A DNA stretch of 64,000 nucleotides from Candidatus Poribacteria bacterium (GCA_022827625.1 JAJEIE010000008.1:62001-126000), one strand, 5' to 3'. Positions 1 to 9,103 are shown, numbered from the stretch's first letter. Translations and numbers: made by a program. Notes: a model not told the origin generated them from the sequence alone.

Positions 1-1
1 G

Positions 2-1252
2 CAGCTTGTAGGACGGGTGATGCGGCAACCCCACGCACAACTTACCGGTAGAGAACTGCTGGATCAGTGTTACGTTTATTGTAATAATACCGATGTCGGC
101 ACCGTTGTCGCACAAGTTAAAAATGGCTTAGAATCGGAGGGATTGACGGGATTGGGTGATGAAGTAATGGGCGCAGCGGATGCACAACGGAGCGGCGAAG
201 TGGCAGATATCCAAACGCAGTCTGTACAACGTCGCGCGCAGTTTCAGAATCAACGTATCTATCTGCCGATGGTCCTCCATAAAGATGGTGAAAATTGGAT
301 AAGACTCAATTATCAGGCACACATCCTGCCACACGTAGACTGGTCGGCAATTGAGTCACCCGATCCGAGTGCTTCCGCACCCCAAAGCACCCAACGGCAA
401 TCTGCAACAATTGATATCGGTGAAACCTTACTCGTTTTCCATGCTGAACAAGAGCCGTTCATTGAGAAAAAGATTAGCATTTCCGATTTTGCACGCCGTC
501 TATCTGACATTATGCCCAATCTCTGGCAGGCAGCTCGAATTGCCGAGCAGATGCACGCATGTCTTAGAGCGGATGGTGAAACCGAAGCCGACATCTACGA
601 TAGGCGTTCTTATCTTGCGCATGTCCTACGGGAACATGTAAAAAGTGAAGTCGAAAAGCAATCTGAACAGGTCTTTCGGACAAAATTGAATAGTGGCGAA
701 ATTCGCTTTGACTTAGAAGCAGAGGAACCCAATTACCAGATGGTAGATAGTTATGAGATACAAGTCAACCCCAATAACGATAGACCACTACTCAGAAGAG
801 ATTGCCAGCCCGTGCAACTCACGCTATTTGAACCGCTATTTGAACATCAATTTGATAGCGACTTGGAAAAGCAGTTTGCCTATTATCTTGATGAGGAACT
901 TGCGTTACAATGGTGGCATCGGGTCGCTGCGCGTCAACGCGGGGCGTATTACGTACAGGGCTGGAAACGCGGACGCATCTATCCTGATTTCGTTGCGATG
1001 GCAAATGAAATTGGCGGCGTAACATACGTCATGATTTTTGATACAAAAGGGGAACACTTGGCAGGCAACCTTGACACCGAGTACAAGCGAAAAGTGTTGG
1101 AAACCCTTGAGGGAGCATTTAACACTACAGGTAGGATGGTGGTATCTGACGGACCGCGGCGACAAGGTATCTTTCAATTGGTATTCAGCGAGCAGCAGTT
1201 TCTGGAAATATCTGCCCGGCTGGATATTGAGACATATGCTACGAGAAGGTAG
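2..1252 (+). CDS. Type III restriction enzyme Res subunit, C-terminal part (5' end outside window)
   Basis: The reading frame is open to the window edge. Its first visible residues, QLVGRVMRQP, match superfamily 2 helicase motif VI, so the helicase core and the true start lie upstream. After about 250 further residues comes a PD-(D/E)xK-type nuclease signature: YPDF about 320 residues in, followed by FDTKG about 20 residues later, with an acidic residue (E284 counted from the GTG at 17) as a possible additional ligand. This order, helicase then C-terminal endonuclease, is that of the Res subunit of type III restriction-modification enzymes, which translocates on DNA with ATP and cleaves when it meets another complex. 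The Mod methyltransferase would be expected upstream and cannot be seen. A free-standing Res-like helicase-nuclease is the alternative. Confidence 0.75.
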   Translation, partial: QLVGRVMRQPHAQLTGRELLDQCYVYCNNTDVGTVVAQVKNGLESEGLTGLGDEVMGAADAQRSGEVADIQTQSVQRRAQFQNQRIYLPMVLHKDGENWIRLNYQAHILPHVDWSAIESPDPSASAPQSTQRQSATIDIGETLLVFHAEQEPFIEKKISISDFARRLSDIMPNLWQAARIAEQMHACLRADGETEADIYDRRSYLAHVLREHVKSEVEKQSEQVFRTKLNSGEIRFDLEAEEPNYQMVDSYEIQVNPNNDRPLLRRDCQPVQLTLFEPLFEHQFDSDLEKQFAYYLDEELALQWWHRVAARQRGAYYVQGWKRGRIYPDFVAMANEIGGVTYVMIFDTKGEHLAGNLDTEYKRKVLETLEGAFNTTGRMVVSDGPRRQGIFQLVFSEQQFLEISARLDIETYATRR

Positions 1253-1374
1253 CGACGGCGTTATATAAAAACACCTTTTTAGTTATTTTAAAAACTAACT
1301 TATAGTTAACAACTTTCCTCTTCAATAATGCCTACTGGATTAGAGTCTTAATCATCTGTTAAACAATCATACCC

Positions 1375-1520
1375 TACTCTGAAATTCGCATAGTTTTTCA
1401 GAGTAGCGTTTCGTTGAGAAACGTCCAAAACGCACGGTTCACCTGGTATCTCTCGTATTTTTCTCATACCCATTTTTCCTATTTTACTCTGAATACTCTG
1501 AAATTCGCGCAGTTTTTCAC
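1375..1520. repeat. Two-copy direct repeat in a 390-bp gene-free stretch
   Basis: The gap between the Res gene and the next CDS (1253-1642) has no convincing gene. It holds two near-identical 27-nt direct repeats at 1375-1401 and 1494-1520. Both begin TACTCTGAAATTCGC and differ at about two internal bases. The start-to-start distance is 119 bp and only two copies exist. The rest of the gap is AT-rich, with no clear promoter or terminator. Confidence 0.55.
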
Positions 1521-1642
1521 AGGTTTGCAAACCGCACCCGCGAATACATTTCATCTACCACTCCAAATCAGAGCAGCACGAAGTTTCTTGAAATTACATA
1601 GCAATAATGGTATACTGTCAGCAAGACAACCGGGGAAGAGAC

Positions 1643-2860
1643 ATGTATGACAGTTTAACCGAACTCATTGAAAAAATATCTCTGGGCGAAGACGCAACCA
1701 TAGAGTTCAAAAGAGAAATGCCGCGTAGAAGCAACCTTGCTGACGAGATCGCCGCTTTTGCAAATGCCAGGGGCGGTGTAATACTTATCGGCGTTGACGA
1801 CAATCGTGAAATCGTTGGTTTAAACCGGCAGGCATTGGATAGCGCGGAAAAAACAGTCGTTGAAATATGTCAGGACAGCATTGATCCGATCCTTCTCATT
1901 TTTACAGAAAAGCTACGGATTGACGATAAAAACCTGTTAAAAATAGAGGTGCCGAGAAGCCTATTTGTTCACAAAACATCTAACGGGTACTTCATTCGCC
2001 AAGGAAGTAGCAAAAGAGAGATGCCCACCGAGCAGTTAGCGCGGCTGTTTCAAGCGCGCTCGCAAGCACGCATTATCGCTTTTGATGAACAGTTCGTCCC
2101 GAATACAGATAAGGACACATTAAGTAAAGACCTTTATCAACGATTTATCACAGAAGGTGCCACAGAGGATGAAATAGAAGACCTGTTACTAAAAAGGCGG
2201 TTACTCGTCAAGGAAGATGGTCAGAACCGTGCCTCTGTAGCGGGTGTCCTGATGTGTCATGAGACACCCCATGAGTATCTCTATAATAGTTTCATTCAAG
2301 CCGTTTTTTATCTCAGTAAGGAAAAGGATGCAAACCACCAACTTGATGCGCAGGACTTTAAGGGACCGCTTGACCAACAGATTATAGACGCTGTGAGGTT
2401 TGTTAAAAGATATAACGCAATCGCAGCGCGGAAAGACATGGGCAGGATAGACTATCCAGAATACAGCATGCGCGCCGTATTTGAGGCGATAGTCAATGCC
2501 GTTGTGCATAGAGATTATTCAAGAACTGCCTCAAAAATACGGTTGTTTATGTTCGATGACCGGCTGGAAATTTATTCACCCGGAGCATTGGCAAATACAC
2601 TAACGGTAGAGAATCTACGCTACAGCCAAGCCACCCGAAATGAACTCCTTGCGCGATTACTTTCAGAGATTACGCTCGAAGATGATCTGGGAAGGCAAGT
2701 CGTCCGCCGACACTTTTTAGAACGCCGAGGGGAAGGGGTCGGTATCATTTTCAATGAGAGCGAAACACTCAGCGGGAAAACACCTGTGTATGAGGTATTT
2801 GACGAGGAATTACGTTTGACAATTTTTGCAGCAAAATCCCCACACGAAACGGACGGATAG
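1643..2860 (+). CDS. AlbA_2 / Schlafen-type putative ATP-binding protein (COG2865-like)
   Basis: The N-terminus carries the AlbA_2 (divergent AAA-4) signature: EFKREMPRRS followed by AFANARGGVILIGVDD. The C-terminal half has the RecG-C-like/HATPase_c_4 motif EAIVNAVVHRDYS and then DDRLEIYSPG. Family members are usually annotated as transcriptional regulators or ATP-binding proteins, and many sit in defence or accessory regions; the exact role is unknown. I chose ATG 1643 because GGGGAAGAG lies just upstream; an in-frame ATG at 1607 would add 12 residues without a better ribosome site. The location behind a restriction gene fits an accessory or defence neighbourhood, but that is inference. The next gene begins 9 bp after the stop, so the two may be cotranscribed. 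Confidence 0.75.
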   Translation: MYDSLTELIEKISLGEDATIEFKREMPRRSNLADEIAAFANARGGVILIGVDDNREIVGLNRQALDSAEKTVVEICQDSIDPILLIFTEKLRIDDKNLLKIEVPRSLFVHKTSNGYFIRQGSSKREMPTEQLARLFQARSQARIIAFDEQFVPNTDKDTLSKDLYQRFITEGATEDEIEDLLLKRRLLVKEDGQNRASVAGVLMCHETPHEYLYNSFIQAVFYLSKEKDANHQLDAQDFKGPLDQQIIDAVRFVKRYNAIAARKDMGRIDYPEYSMRAVFEAIVNAVVHRDYSRTASKIRLFMFDDRLEIYSPGALANTLTVENLRYSQATRNELLARLLSEITLEDDLGRQVVRRHFLERRGEGVGIIFNESETLSGKTPVYEVFDEELRLTIFAAKSPHETDG

Positions 2861-2869
2861 TAGAAAGCA

Positions 2870-4015
2870 ATGCCTACACCTACCTTCAAAATCACCGCCA
2901 TTGAAAGCCAACTTTACGAATGGGACAAACCGCCTATTTGGAACGGCATGCACGTCTACGATAAGGGCAGACTCCACCTCGTAAAAGTGACAGCCAAAAG
3001 CCGAACAGAAGAAGTAGTCGGATACGGCTTCAACGGAGGGACCGCCGCAACCCGTCCCCTCTCCATATTCCCAAAATTTGTAGACCTGTTCCGTCCTGCC
3101 TTAATAGGACACGGTGTAACAGATACCGCCTTCGTTTCACGGTTAGCCGAGAACTACAAAATCTACGGTCCCGGCGGCTATCACACACAGGTTATCGCAG
3201 CAATAAACCAAGCCTGTTGGGATATCCGCGGGAAGATTGAGGAAAAGTCCGTTCACGCCTTACTGGGTGGTACGCAGCAACGCATCCGCACCTACATCGC
3301 CGGTGGCTACTACGGTAGAGGGAAAGGGTTTGATGAACTTCGCGAAGAAATGATCCGAAACACAGACGAATTCAACACCACCGCCGTCAAGATGAAAATC
3401 GGCGACCCAGATGCCGGGCTTGAAACAGACGTCAAACGCATAGCGGCGGTTCGGGAAGCAGTCGGTGCTGATGTTACTGTGATGGTGGATGCCAATTGCG
3501 CCTTTTCGATTGAAGCGGCACAGGCAATCCTGCCCGCACTTCAGGCAAACGACATCTTCTGGTTTGAAGAACCGATTCATAGCCACGATTATAGAGGACA
3601 TAAAGTGCTGCGGGCAATCGCGCAGGATTACGGGGTCCGAATCGCCACAGGGGAAAACGGATACGGACTCCACTATTTCCAAACGCTTATCGACTATGAG
3701 GGTGCCGATGTCTTCAATCTGGATGTCGCCATCCTGCCTGGTTATGAGCCAGCGATGCAGGTCGTCGAAGAAGCCGCTGCAGCCGAAAAGTTAATAGCAC
3801 CGCACGGCGCACAAGAATTACAAATCCACGTTGCTGCGAGCCGAAACAACGGGCTGATGTTAGAGTATTACCCACCCGCTGTTGATCCGTTACGGGGTGA
3901 AATGTTTCTACCGGTGATGGTTTTGGAGGACGACGGGTATGTTACCGTTCCGTCTCGACCGGGCATCGGCTTTACCCCGAATTGGGAATTGCTAAAGCAC
4001 CATCGGTTAGCATAA
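2870..4015 (+). CDS. Mandelate racemase / muconate-lactonizing family enzyme (enolase superfamily)
   Basis: This 381-residue protein has the usual length and architecture of the family: an N-terminal capping domain and a (beta/alpha)7-beta barrel. Visible catalytic features are the KxK pair K174/K176, metal ligands D207 (VDAN), E233 (FEEP) and E262 (TGEN), and a D285/H312 pair in NLDV and APHG, which together resemble the mandelate racemase subgroup. Such enzymes abstract the alpha proton of a carboxylate and, in catabolic contexts, often act as sugar-acid dehydratases; the substrate cannot be read from the sequence. The gene lies 9 bp after the AlbA_2-type gene on the same strand. No sugar transporter or aldolase adjoins it, so the pathway is open. 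Confidence 0.85.
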   Translation: MPTPTFKITAIESQLYEWDKPPIWNGMHVYDKGRLHLVKVTAKSRTEEVVGYGFNGGTAATRPLSIFPKFVDLFRPALIGHGVTDTAFVSRLAENYKIYGPGGYHTQVIAAINQACWDIRGKIEEKSVHALLGGTQQRIRTYIAGGYYGRGKGFDELREEMIRNTDEFNTTAVKMKIGDPDAGLETDVKRIAAVREAVGADVTVMVDANCAFSIEAAQAILPALQANDIFWFEEPIHSHDYRGHKVLRAIAQDYGVRIATGENGYGLHYFQTLIDYEGADVFNLDVAILPGYEPAMQVVEEAAAAEKLIAPHGAQELQIHVAASRNNGLMLEYYPPAVDPLRGEMFLPVMVLEDDGYVTVPSRPGIGFTPNWELLKHHRLA

Positions 4016-4050
4016 AATATTAGCGAAAATAGTGCCGTCTATACCTCAGA

Positions 4051-4068
4051 TTGTAACTGAAGTTACAA
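4051..4068. repeat. 18-bp perfect palindrome between genes
   Basis: Arms TTGTAACT and AGTTACAA pair perfectly around a central GA. It lies 35 bp after the racemase-family stop and 140 bp before the next start. It could be an operator or the stem of a weak terminator, but there is no U-tract, so function is undetermined. Confidence 0.4.
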
Positions 4069-4210
4069 ACGCCATCCACGCCGAAAGAACTTGTTACTCA
4101 ATTTCAAATTCCTCCGTTAAAATTTAAATACACAGGTACCGGACCTAACATATAGTGTAAAGGAAAGCGCACGCCTTTCCGTCTGTTCCCGCGTGCAAGG
4201 AGCTCCTTAT

Positions 4211-4741
4211 ATGGATCGTAGTGTTGAAGAATATCAGAAAGACCTCTTATGGCAGACTGCCCTTGAAACCTTCTACCGTGTCGCTTATGCTGAAAGCCTC
4301 ATGAGCTCAGTCCTCCAGAAATGGAGACCGGTAGATGGGGCGATCAAAACTGTCATGACGATCGCTACCATCGCTTCAGTCATGGTAGGGTGGATGGCTT
4401 GGGGGGCACCAGCAGAAAAAACAATATGGTTGGCTATCGCAGGCGGTGCCGCATTATTAGCACTCCTGCATGTCATCCTTAAAATTTCAGACCGTATGGC
4501 GGATTTAAGCCACAACGCACAATACTTTAAAAGTTTGCGACTCAATTTGGAACGGTTCATCTATGAAATGGAAGTCAACCCAGACTTCCCACTGGAACCA
4601 TTTAAGGCTACGTTTGAGCAGTACCGTGAATGGTATTTGGTCGGTTCGCAAATGTTGAAGGACGATTTCCTTTTGACACGCCGACACCGCCAGAAAATTC
4701 AGAATCAGTTGAACCAGCAAATGGGAGATATGATTCTATGA
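4211..4741 (+). CDS. Small two-transmembrane protein, SLATT-like architecture
   Basis: A 176-residue protein starting at ATG 4211, preceded by AAGGAG at 4198-4203. It has an N-terminal helical region, two adjacent hydrophobic segments (around TVMTIATIASVMVGWMAWG and then AIAGGAALLALLHVIL), and a long charged C-terminal helix. This plan resembles the SLATT family of two-TM proteins proposed as pore-forming effectors in nucleotide-signalling defence systems, but I see no diagnostic motif and no SMODS or SLOG partner here, so the resemblance is architectural only. The next gene overlaps its stop in an ATGA junction, so the two products are probably made together. Function unknown. Confidence 0.6.
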   Translation: MDRSVEEYQKDLLWQTALETFYRVAYAESLMSSVLQKWRPVDGAIKTVMTIATIASVMVGWMAWGAPAEKTIWLAIAGGAALLALLHVILKISDRMADLSHNAQYFKSLRLNLERFIYEMEVNPDFPLEPFKATFEQYREWYLVGSQMLKDDFLLTRRHRQKIQNQLNQQMGDMIL

Positions 4742-4989
4742 AAGAACAACATGTTGAAGTCGGACGAAGTGCTGTCGATTATTCCGTCGGGCAACGGCCA
4801 ATACATGACACCTATGAACCGCCGAACCCGATCCCACAGTTCCGACAGCGTCCGAAATTACATCAGGCACAACCCCCGATCAAGAGACCCGCGTATTCAG
4901 TAATCACTAAAGGACTAACAAAAGAAGGTTCGCCGCAGGTGTCCACGAATACGGCTCCAAAGACGGCAGACGCAAAAAAAAGTAATTGA
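4738..4989 (+). CDS. Small proline-rich protein translationally coupled to the two-TM protein
   Basis: The ATG at 4738 overlaps the TGA of the preceding gene (ATGA), typical of translational coupling, and gives an 83-residue protein. It is hydrophilic, rich in Pro, Gln, Lys and Thr (for example YEPPNPIPQFRQRP), and has no hydrophobic segment, so it is probably a disordered cytoplasmic partner or regulator of the membrane protein. I recognise no family. A longer in-frame ORF from 4630 would overlap the upstream gene by more than 100 bp and is unlikely. Its stop codon overlaps the -35 element of the next gene's promoter. Confidence 0.6.
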   Translation: MKEQHVEVGRSAVDYSVGQRPIHDTYEPPNPIPQFRQRPKLHQAQPPIKRPAYSVITKGLTKEGSPQVSTNTAPKTADAKKSN

Positions 4990-5014
4990 CTTAATTTGTG
5001 AATTTTGCTACAAT
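4986..5014 (+). promoter_or_regulatory. Sigma70-type promoter for LamG protein A
   Basis: TTGACT (4986-4991), 17-nt spacer, TACAAT (5009-5014) preceded by TGC, an extended -10. Transcription would start near 5021, giving a leader of about 35 nt before GTG 5056. Confidence 0.75.
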
Positions 5015-5055
5015 CCTCTCATCAAAATTTTTAAACAATGGGAGGTTCAAAGACC

Positions 5056-5850
5056 GTGAGACACATTTATTTTGTCTTGCTTATAAGTATATTTGCCGTA
5101 GCGACTACCTTTGCAGGAATCCCTAACGATGCCGATCTGCTTTCATGGATTGGTGAGGGGAGTGGAAACAAAGCCGTTGATGGAACCGGAAACGGAAATG
5201 ACGGCACATTTCACGGTAACGCCAAGTGGGTGCCCGACGGTAAATTTGCCACTGGAATTTCTCTCAAAGGCGCGGAAACCTACATGGAAGTCCCCGATCA
5301 GATCGCTGAGGAAGGAAGCCTACTCTTCTGGTTCAAACCCGATTGGGATGGCTCCGATGGCGACGATTATCGGATTTTTGATGCCAGTTTCGGACCCATC
5401 TACTTTTTCGTTTCCAAGGGTGCTAACCACGCTGACATCAACCCCGAAGATTTCGGTTTCTATTTTGAAGCCGCTGACGATGCCGATTGGCAGGATGTTG
5501 AATTCGATCCAGCAGGGGTCATAAAGAAAGGCGAATGGCTTCATGTCGCAGCAACATGGGACTTTGGTGGCGGAAATCCCTTCCTCTATATTGACGGGGC
5601 GGAGGCAGCCACCAGTGGAAAGAAAATTACCGGCGGTTTCCCACAACTCCACGAGAAACCGAGATTCGGATGGGAAACGATTCCCTATATTCCCTTCCTG
5701 AACGGCGCAGAAGGGGTCATTGATGAAATCTCTTTCTGGCAACGTGCCCTTGATGAAGGTGAAGTTCAGGAGATGATGGATATCAGCTTGGATGTTGAAG
5801 CGGCGGGAAAATTGGCTGTTACGTGGGGCGATTTGAAGAAGACTCGCTAA
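5056..5850 (+). CDS. Secreted LamG/concanavalin-fold protein A
   Basis: One of four secreted LamG-type paralogues in the window. A hydrophobic signal peptide (FVLLISIFAVATTFAG) is followed by a LamG jelly-roll domain with typical strand motifs: AVDGTGNGNDGTFHG near the N-terminus, WLHVAATWDFGGG in the middle and IDEISFWQRALDEGE near the end. Such domains bind carbohydrate or other extracellular ligands. The protein ends with GKLAVTWGDLKKTR, a signature shared with the other three copies. I prefer GTG 5056 over ATG 5038, because GGGAGG (5040-5045) lies inside the longer ORF at ideal spacing for the GTG, and because the signal peptide then starts normally. It has its own promoter and terminator, so it is a monocistronic unit. 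Ligand unknown. Confidence 0.8.
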   Translation: MRHIYFVLLISIFAVATTFAGIPNDADLLSWIGEGSGNKAVDGTGNGNDGTFHGNAKWVPDGKFATGISLKGAETYMEVPDQIAEEGSLLFWFKPDWDGSDGDDYRIFDASFGPIYFFVSKGANHADINPEDFGFYFEAADDADWQDVEFDPAGVIKKGEWLHVAATWDFGGGNPFLYIDGAEAATSGKKITGGFPQLHEKPRFGWETIPYIPFLNGAEGVIDEISFWQRALDEGEVQEMMDISLDVEAAGKLAVTWGDLKKTR

Positions 5851-5893
5851 CAACGCAGTTGGACGCGCTGTATTTATAAAACCTTATTTTTTG

Positions 5894-5928
5894 AGTCTGG
5901 CGATGCATTTCGCCAGACTTTTTATTTT
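5894..5928 (+). terminator. Rho-independent terminator of LamG protein A
   Basis: A perfect 10-bp stem, AGTCTGGCGA (5894-5903) with TCGCCAGACT (5910-5919), a 6-nt loop, and a following T-rich tract. It begins 43 bp after the stop codon. Confidence 0.9.
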
Positions 5929-5961
5929 GATAACAAAACGTTTGCAACTGCTATACGCACT

Positions 5962-5980
5962 ACTGACTGCTAATTGCTGA
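5962..5980. repeat. Dispersed CTGACTGCTGA-type intergenic repeat, copy 1
   Basis: ACTGACTGCTAATTGCTGA matches the repeat at 19835-19864 and partial copies near 17738, 33311 and 36957. It lies between convergent genes. Confidence 0.45.
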
Positions 5981-5987
5981 AACCCAA

Positions 5988-7274
5988 TTAAAAAAGTGGT
6001 TCCGTTGTTCTCCCTAAGGCACGGGGTAGCCAAAGGCTCAAATCCGGAATATAGGTCACCAATACTAACGCTATCAGTAACAGGACAATAAACAAGAGAA
6101 CCGAACGGTAAAGCACAACAACTGACCGATCAAACTTCATGCTCGAGATAAAGAGATTCATCCCAACCGGCGGTGTCAAATAACCGATCTCAAGATTCGT
6201 CAAAACAATAATACCGAGATGTGCTTTGTCGATCCCGAACTCTTCGGCGATTGGCAGCAACAACGGCACAACGATAATGACCGCTGAAAAAATATCCATC
6301 AGACACCCTACGATGAGCAGAAAAATATTGAGTCCGATGAGCGTGACAACCTTGTTTTCAGTCGTCGCTTGGATCCAATCGAGGACAGTTGTCGGCACAT
6401 CAAGCGTGATGAGGTAGTTCGTTAAACCTAAAGCGATACCCAGAATGATGAGGATTGCCCCGACAAGCAGCGTACTCTCTTTGACAATACGCGGTAAGAC
6501 TTTCACTGAAATCGAGCGATGGATACCAAATTCTACGATACAGGCGTAGATAGCCGTCAGTGCGGCGGCTTCATCCAATGTAACGAACCCGGAGATGATA
6601 CCGCCTAACACTACAAATGGGAGCAGTAATTCCCATTTCACATCCCAGAGCCTTCGGATAAAAACGCGAATATCGAAGGGTGTTGTCTCAATCCGTTTGG
6701 TAAGACTCCATCCACAGCAATAGAGACTCAAAATACCAAGGATAAGCAGTCCCGGAATAATACCCGCAAAGAACATTCTTTCAATGGGGACCTGAGCGAT
6801 TATCGCGTAGAGAATCAGCGGAACACACGGCGGAAACAGAAGGCCGATACTCCCAGAAGCCGTCACCAAACCGAGCGAGAATCTGTCGCTATAAGTTTGG
6901 CGCAGGATTGGATATAGCAATCCACCGAGGGCGATAATCGTTACGCCAGACGCGCCTGTAAAAGTTGTGAAGAAGGCACAGGTGCCGAGGACAACCACCG
7001 CAATCCCACCCGGCAACCAACCAACACTGGCGCGCGCGAACGCTACCAACCGCTGCGGGGCATTTCCTTCAGCGATTACATATCCCGCAAAGGTGAAGAG
7101 CGGGATAATGAGGATCGTCGAATTTCTTGTGAGCCGGTTGAAATCGATTAAGATCGTTGAAATCGGTTCGCCTGCTGTGAGGTATCCGATAATCGAGGCA
7201 CCGCCTAATAGGACAAAGAGGGCACCACCGAAAAGCGCGAACCCTACTAATCCAATACCAATGATGAGTCCCAT
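5988..7274 (-). CDS. dctM: TRAP transporter large permease (DctM type)
   Basis: A 428-residue, very hydrophobic protein with about a dozen membrane segments and the typical DctM features: an N-terminal GGASIIGYL/DFNRLTRNS region, GASGVTIIALGGLLYPIL, and a C-terminal LTPPVGMNLFISS motif. DctM is the sodium-coupled channel subunit of tripartite ATP-independent periplasmic transporters, which import carboxylates, sugar acids and related anions with a periplasmic DctP binding protein. The small permease gene overlaps its start by one base, so the two are coupled. No DctP gene is nearby. Two LarA-like proteins in the same unit suggest that a 2-hydroxy acid is the substrate, which is inference. Confidence 0.93.
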   Translation of the reverse strand: MGLIIGIGLVGFALFGGALFVLLGGASIIGYLTAGEPISTILIDFNRLTRNSTILIIPLFTFAGYVIAEGNAPQRLVAFARASVGWLPGGIAVVVLGTCAFFTTFTGASGVTIIALGGLLYPILRQTYSDRFSLGLVTASGSIGLLFPPCVPLILYAIIAQVPIERMFFAGIIPGLLILGILSLYCCGWSLTKRIETTPFDIRVFIRRLWDVKWELLLPFVVLGGIISGFVTLDEAAALTAIYACIVEFGIHRSISVKVLPRIVKESTLLVGAILIILGIALGLTNYLITLDVPTTVLDWIQATTENKVVTLIGLNIFLLIVGCLMDIFSAVIIVVPLLLPIAEEFGIDKAHLGIIVLTNLEIGYLTPPVGMNLFISSMKFDRSVVVLYRSVLLFIVLLLIALVLVTYIPDLSLWLPRALGRTTEPLF

Positions 7275-7840
7275 TACACCGAGCCTCCTTTGCTAACCTC
7301 GGAAACCGCTCCCCTGTTTGCTAAACGGATGCCAATCTGAAGGATGAAGTGAAGTCCGATGAGGACAAATCCGACCGGAATAATGCTCTTTGCCCACCAC
7401 AGTGGGATGTTACCTATGAGCACAGCCTCGCTTGATTGTTCATCTATAACGAAATCAAAGCCGTAATATGCTAAGATGCCGACAACAATCAGCGCGAGGC
7501 AATCAACAGTCAGGTTACTCCAGTTTGTGATTTTTTCAGGAAGAATGCGGCTCAGCACATCAATGCTAATGTGTCGTCTCTCGCAGGTGGCAAGCGCAGC
7601 ACCGAGGAAACACAACCAGAGCGTCAAATGCTGGAGCATTGTATCGCTCCACGCCAAACTCATTTGAAACCCATAGCGCAAGACAATTTTCAGTACCGCA
7701 AGTCCCAACATCATTGTGATAATCAGACACAGCAAGCCGGTTTCAATCTTACCCAGACGGGCATTGATACGCTGTAGAACCGAAACTGTGTTGTGTGGGA
7801 CTTGCGGAGGCTTGGCACTTGCTTTAGAAAGATCGTTCAT
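7274..7840 (-). CDS. dctQ: TRAP transporter small permease (DctQ type)
   Basis: 188 residues with four predicted membrane helices and the DctQ pattern: SLAWSDTMLQHLTLWLCFLG, then ATCERRHISIDVLS, ending with helices around WWAKSIIPVGFVLIGLHFIL. DctQ forms a complex with DctM in the inner membrane and helps dock the binding protein. Its stop overlaps the DctM start and its ATG lies 3 bp after the upstream LarA-like stop, so the four genes 10379-5988 are most simply one operon transcribed right to left. The hydrophilic N-terminal 30 residues are cytosolic. Confidence 0.93.
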   Translation of the reverse strand: MNDLSKASAKPPQVPHNTVSVLQRINARLGKIETGLLCLIITMMLGLAVLKIVLRYGFQMSLAWSDTMLQHLTLWLCFLGAALATCERRHISIDVLSRILPEKITNWSNLTVDCLALIVVGILAYYGFDFVIDEQSSEAVLIGNIPLWWAKSIIPVGFVLIGLHFILQIGIRLANRGAVSEVSKGGSV

Positions 7841-7843
7841 TTG

Positions 7844-9103
7844 CTATTTCCCTTGTGCTAACACTTGGATCCCCGCCGATGGTAAAACAGCAACTTTAGC
7901 ATTTGATGGCAGCTTCTCGGCAAATAACGCAATGAGTTGTTCGAGGTCCCGGAAGAGGAGAGACCCCGGATGCTTCTTGTAAAAATCGTCGACTAAAAAG
8001 TGTTCTGACCAGACGTGCAATTGGTCTTGATTCCCAAGTTGGGGTGCCGGGAGTTCAGATGCTGTCCGCTCTGCTTTCTGTTGAAGGAAACGGGCATAAT
8101 CGATTTGATCGAACAGTCCGTGGTAGCAGATGCCGTCACTTGCTGGGTTCAATGCCATCTTATACGCCTTCTCGAAATGACGGGTTGCCCAGAGTGCTTT
8201 GCCCGTCTGGATCGGGTCACTGTCAAGCGGATAGCAGTTTAGCACAACCAGATCTGTCTCTTTTCGACTCGTTTCTGGTATCTCTGTACCGTAAGTCTCC
8301 AAAGCGAAGTGCGACCCTTGCCGATGTGCCTGTACAAAATCGCCTACGAACAGCCCACAGATTTCACGACGGCTGTTGAGCACAGTGTTGACGATCACAT
8401 CAAGACCCAAGACACCTGCCACGGCTTCGGAAAAATCACGGTGGTCGGGTTCGCTGCCTTTTCTTTCTATAACAGCGTGTCCACGACTCGGTGAGAAAGA
8501 ATGGAAATAGAACATCGTTGTGAAACCGGCAATCCCTGGGACGATCAATTTCGCACCACCACCGAAACCCACAGAACCGTGCGGATAGATACCCCCCAAA
8601 CAAATCTTGAAATCCGCATCTGCGACAACTCGGTTGAGATAGATCGGCATGCCGTTATCAAGACTGCCTAATGCGCGGAGATCGCCGCTCATAAAATCGT
8701 GACTGGTGGCTTCATGCGCAGCGGCAACGTCTGCCCCAATCTTTTTCGCAACCTCTTCATCAGTGAGGGAACGATGGGAACCGCCACCAACAACAAATCG
8801 GATCTCAGATTTCGGAACACCGGCTGACGCTAATTCGCGCAAGAGAAAAGGAATCACTGTCGCAGCAGGGGTCGGACGACTCAAATCGTCTACAATAATC
8901 GCAGCACTTTTCTTGCCTTTCGCGAGTTCTGAGATGCGGGATGTGCCGATTGGCGCAGCGAATGCTTGTTCAATTTGGGCATCTGAAAGCACAGGTGCAT
9001 CCTTGGGACCTAATGTTTCGACCTCCCAGCCCGAAGGGAAATTCAGCGTCAATTCTTCATCCCCGTACCATGCACGGGAGTGGACTGTAGCAGTGTTTTT
9101 CAT
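7844..9103 (-). CDS. LarA-like (DUF2088) nickel-pincer racemase family protein, copy 2
   Basis: 419 residues, the length of LarA. The residues known in Lactiplantibacillus LarA to bind the nickel-pincer nucleotide (H108, H174, K184, H200) have matching residues here at H110 (GGGSHR), H175 (YPHGS), K185 (GGAKLI) and H201 (YFHSF). VDDLSRPTP near residue 71 is the N-terminal family signature. LarA-type enzymes racemise or epimerise 2-hydroxy acids by hydride transfer through the cofactor. The neighbour upstream is a close paralogue, and DctQ/DctM follow, which supports uptake and racemisation of a hydroxy acid. No cofactor genes (larB, larC, larE) are in view, so they must be elsewhere if the enzyme is active. 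Substrate unknown. Confidence 0.88.
   Translation of the reverse strand: MKNTATVHSRAWYGDEELTLNFPSGWEVETLGPKDAPVLSDAQIEQAFAAPIGTSRISELAKGKKSAAIIVDDLSRPTPAATVIPFLLRELASAGVPKSEIRFVVGGGSHRSLTDEEVAKKIGADVAAAHEATSHDFMSGDLRALGSLDNGMPIYLNRVVADADFKICLGGIYPHGSVGFGGGAKLIVPGIAGFTTMFYFHSFSPSRGHAVIERKGSEPDHRDFSEAVAGVLGLDVIVNTVLNSRREICGLFVGDFVQAHRQGSHFALETYGTEIPETSRKETDLVVLNCYPLDSDPIQTGKALWATRHFEKAYKMALNPASDGICYHGLFDQIDYARFLQQKAERTASELPAPQLGNQDQLHVWSEHFLVDDFYKKHPGSLLFRDLEQLIALFAEKLPSNAKVAVLPSAGIQVLAQGK

Noticed and set aside
1375-1520. Two direct repeats as a CRISPR array
   Set aside because: Only two copies, with a 92-nt gap between them, and no cas genes are present.
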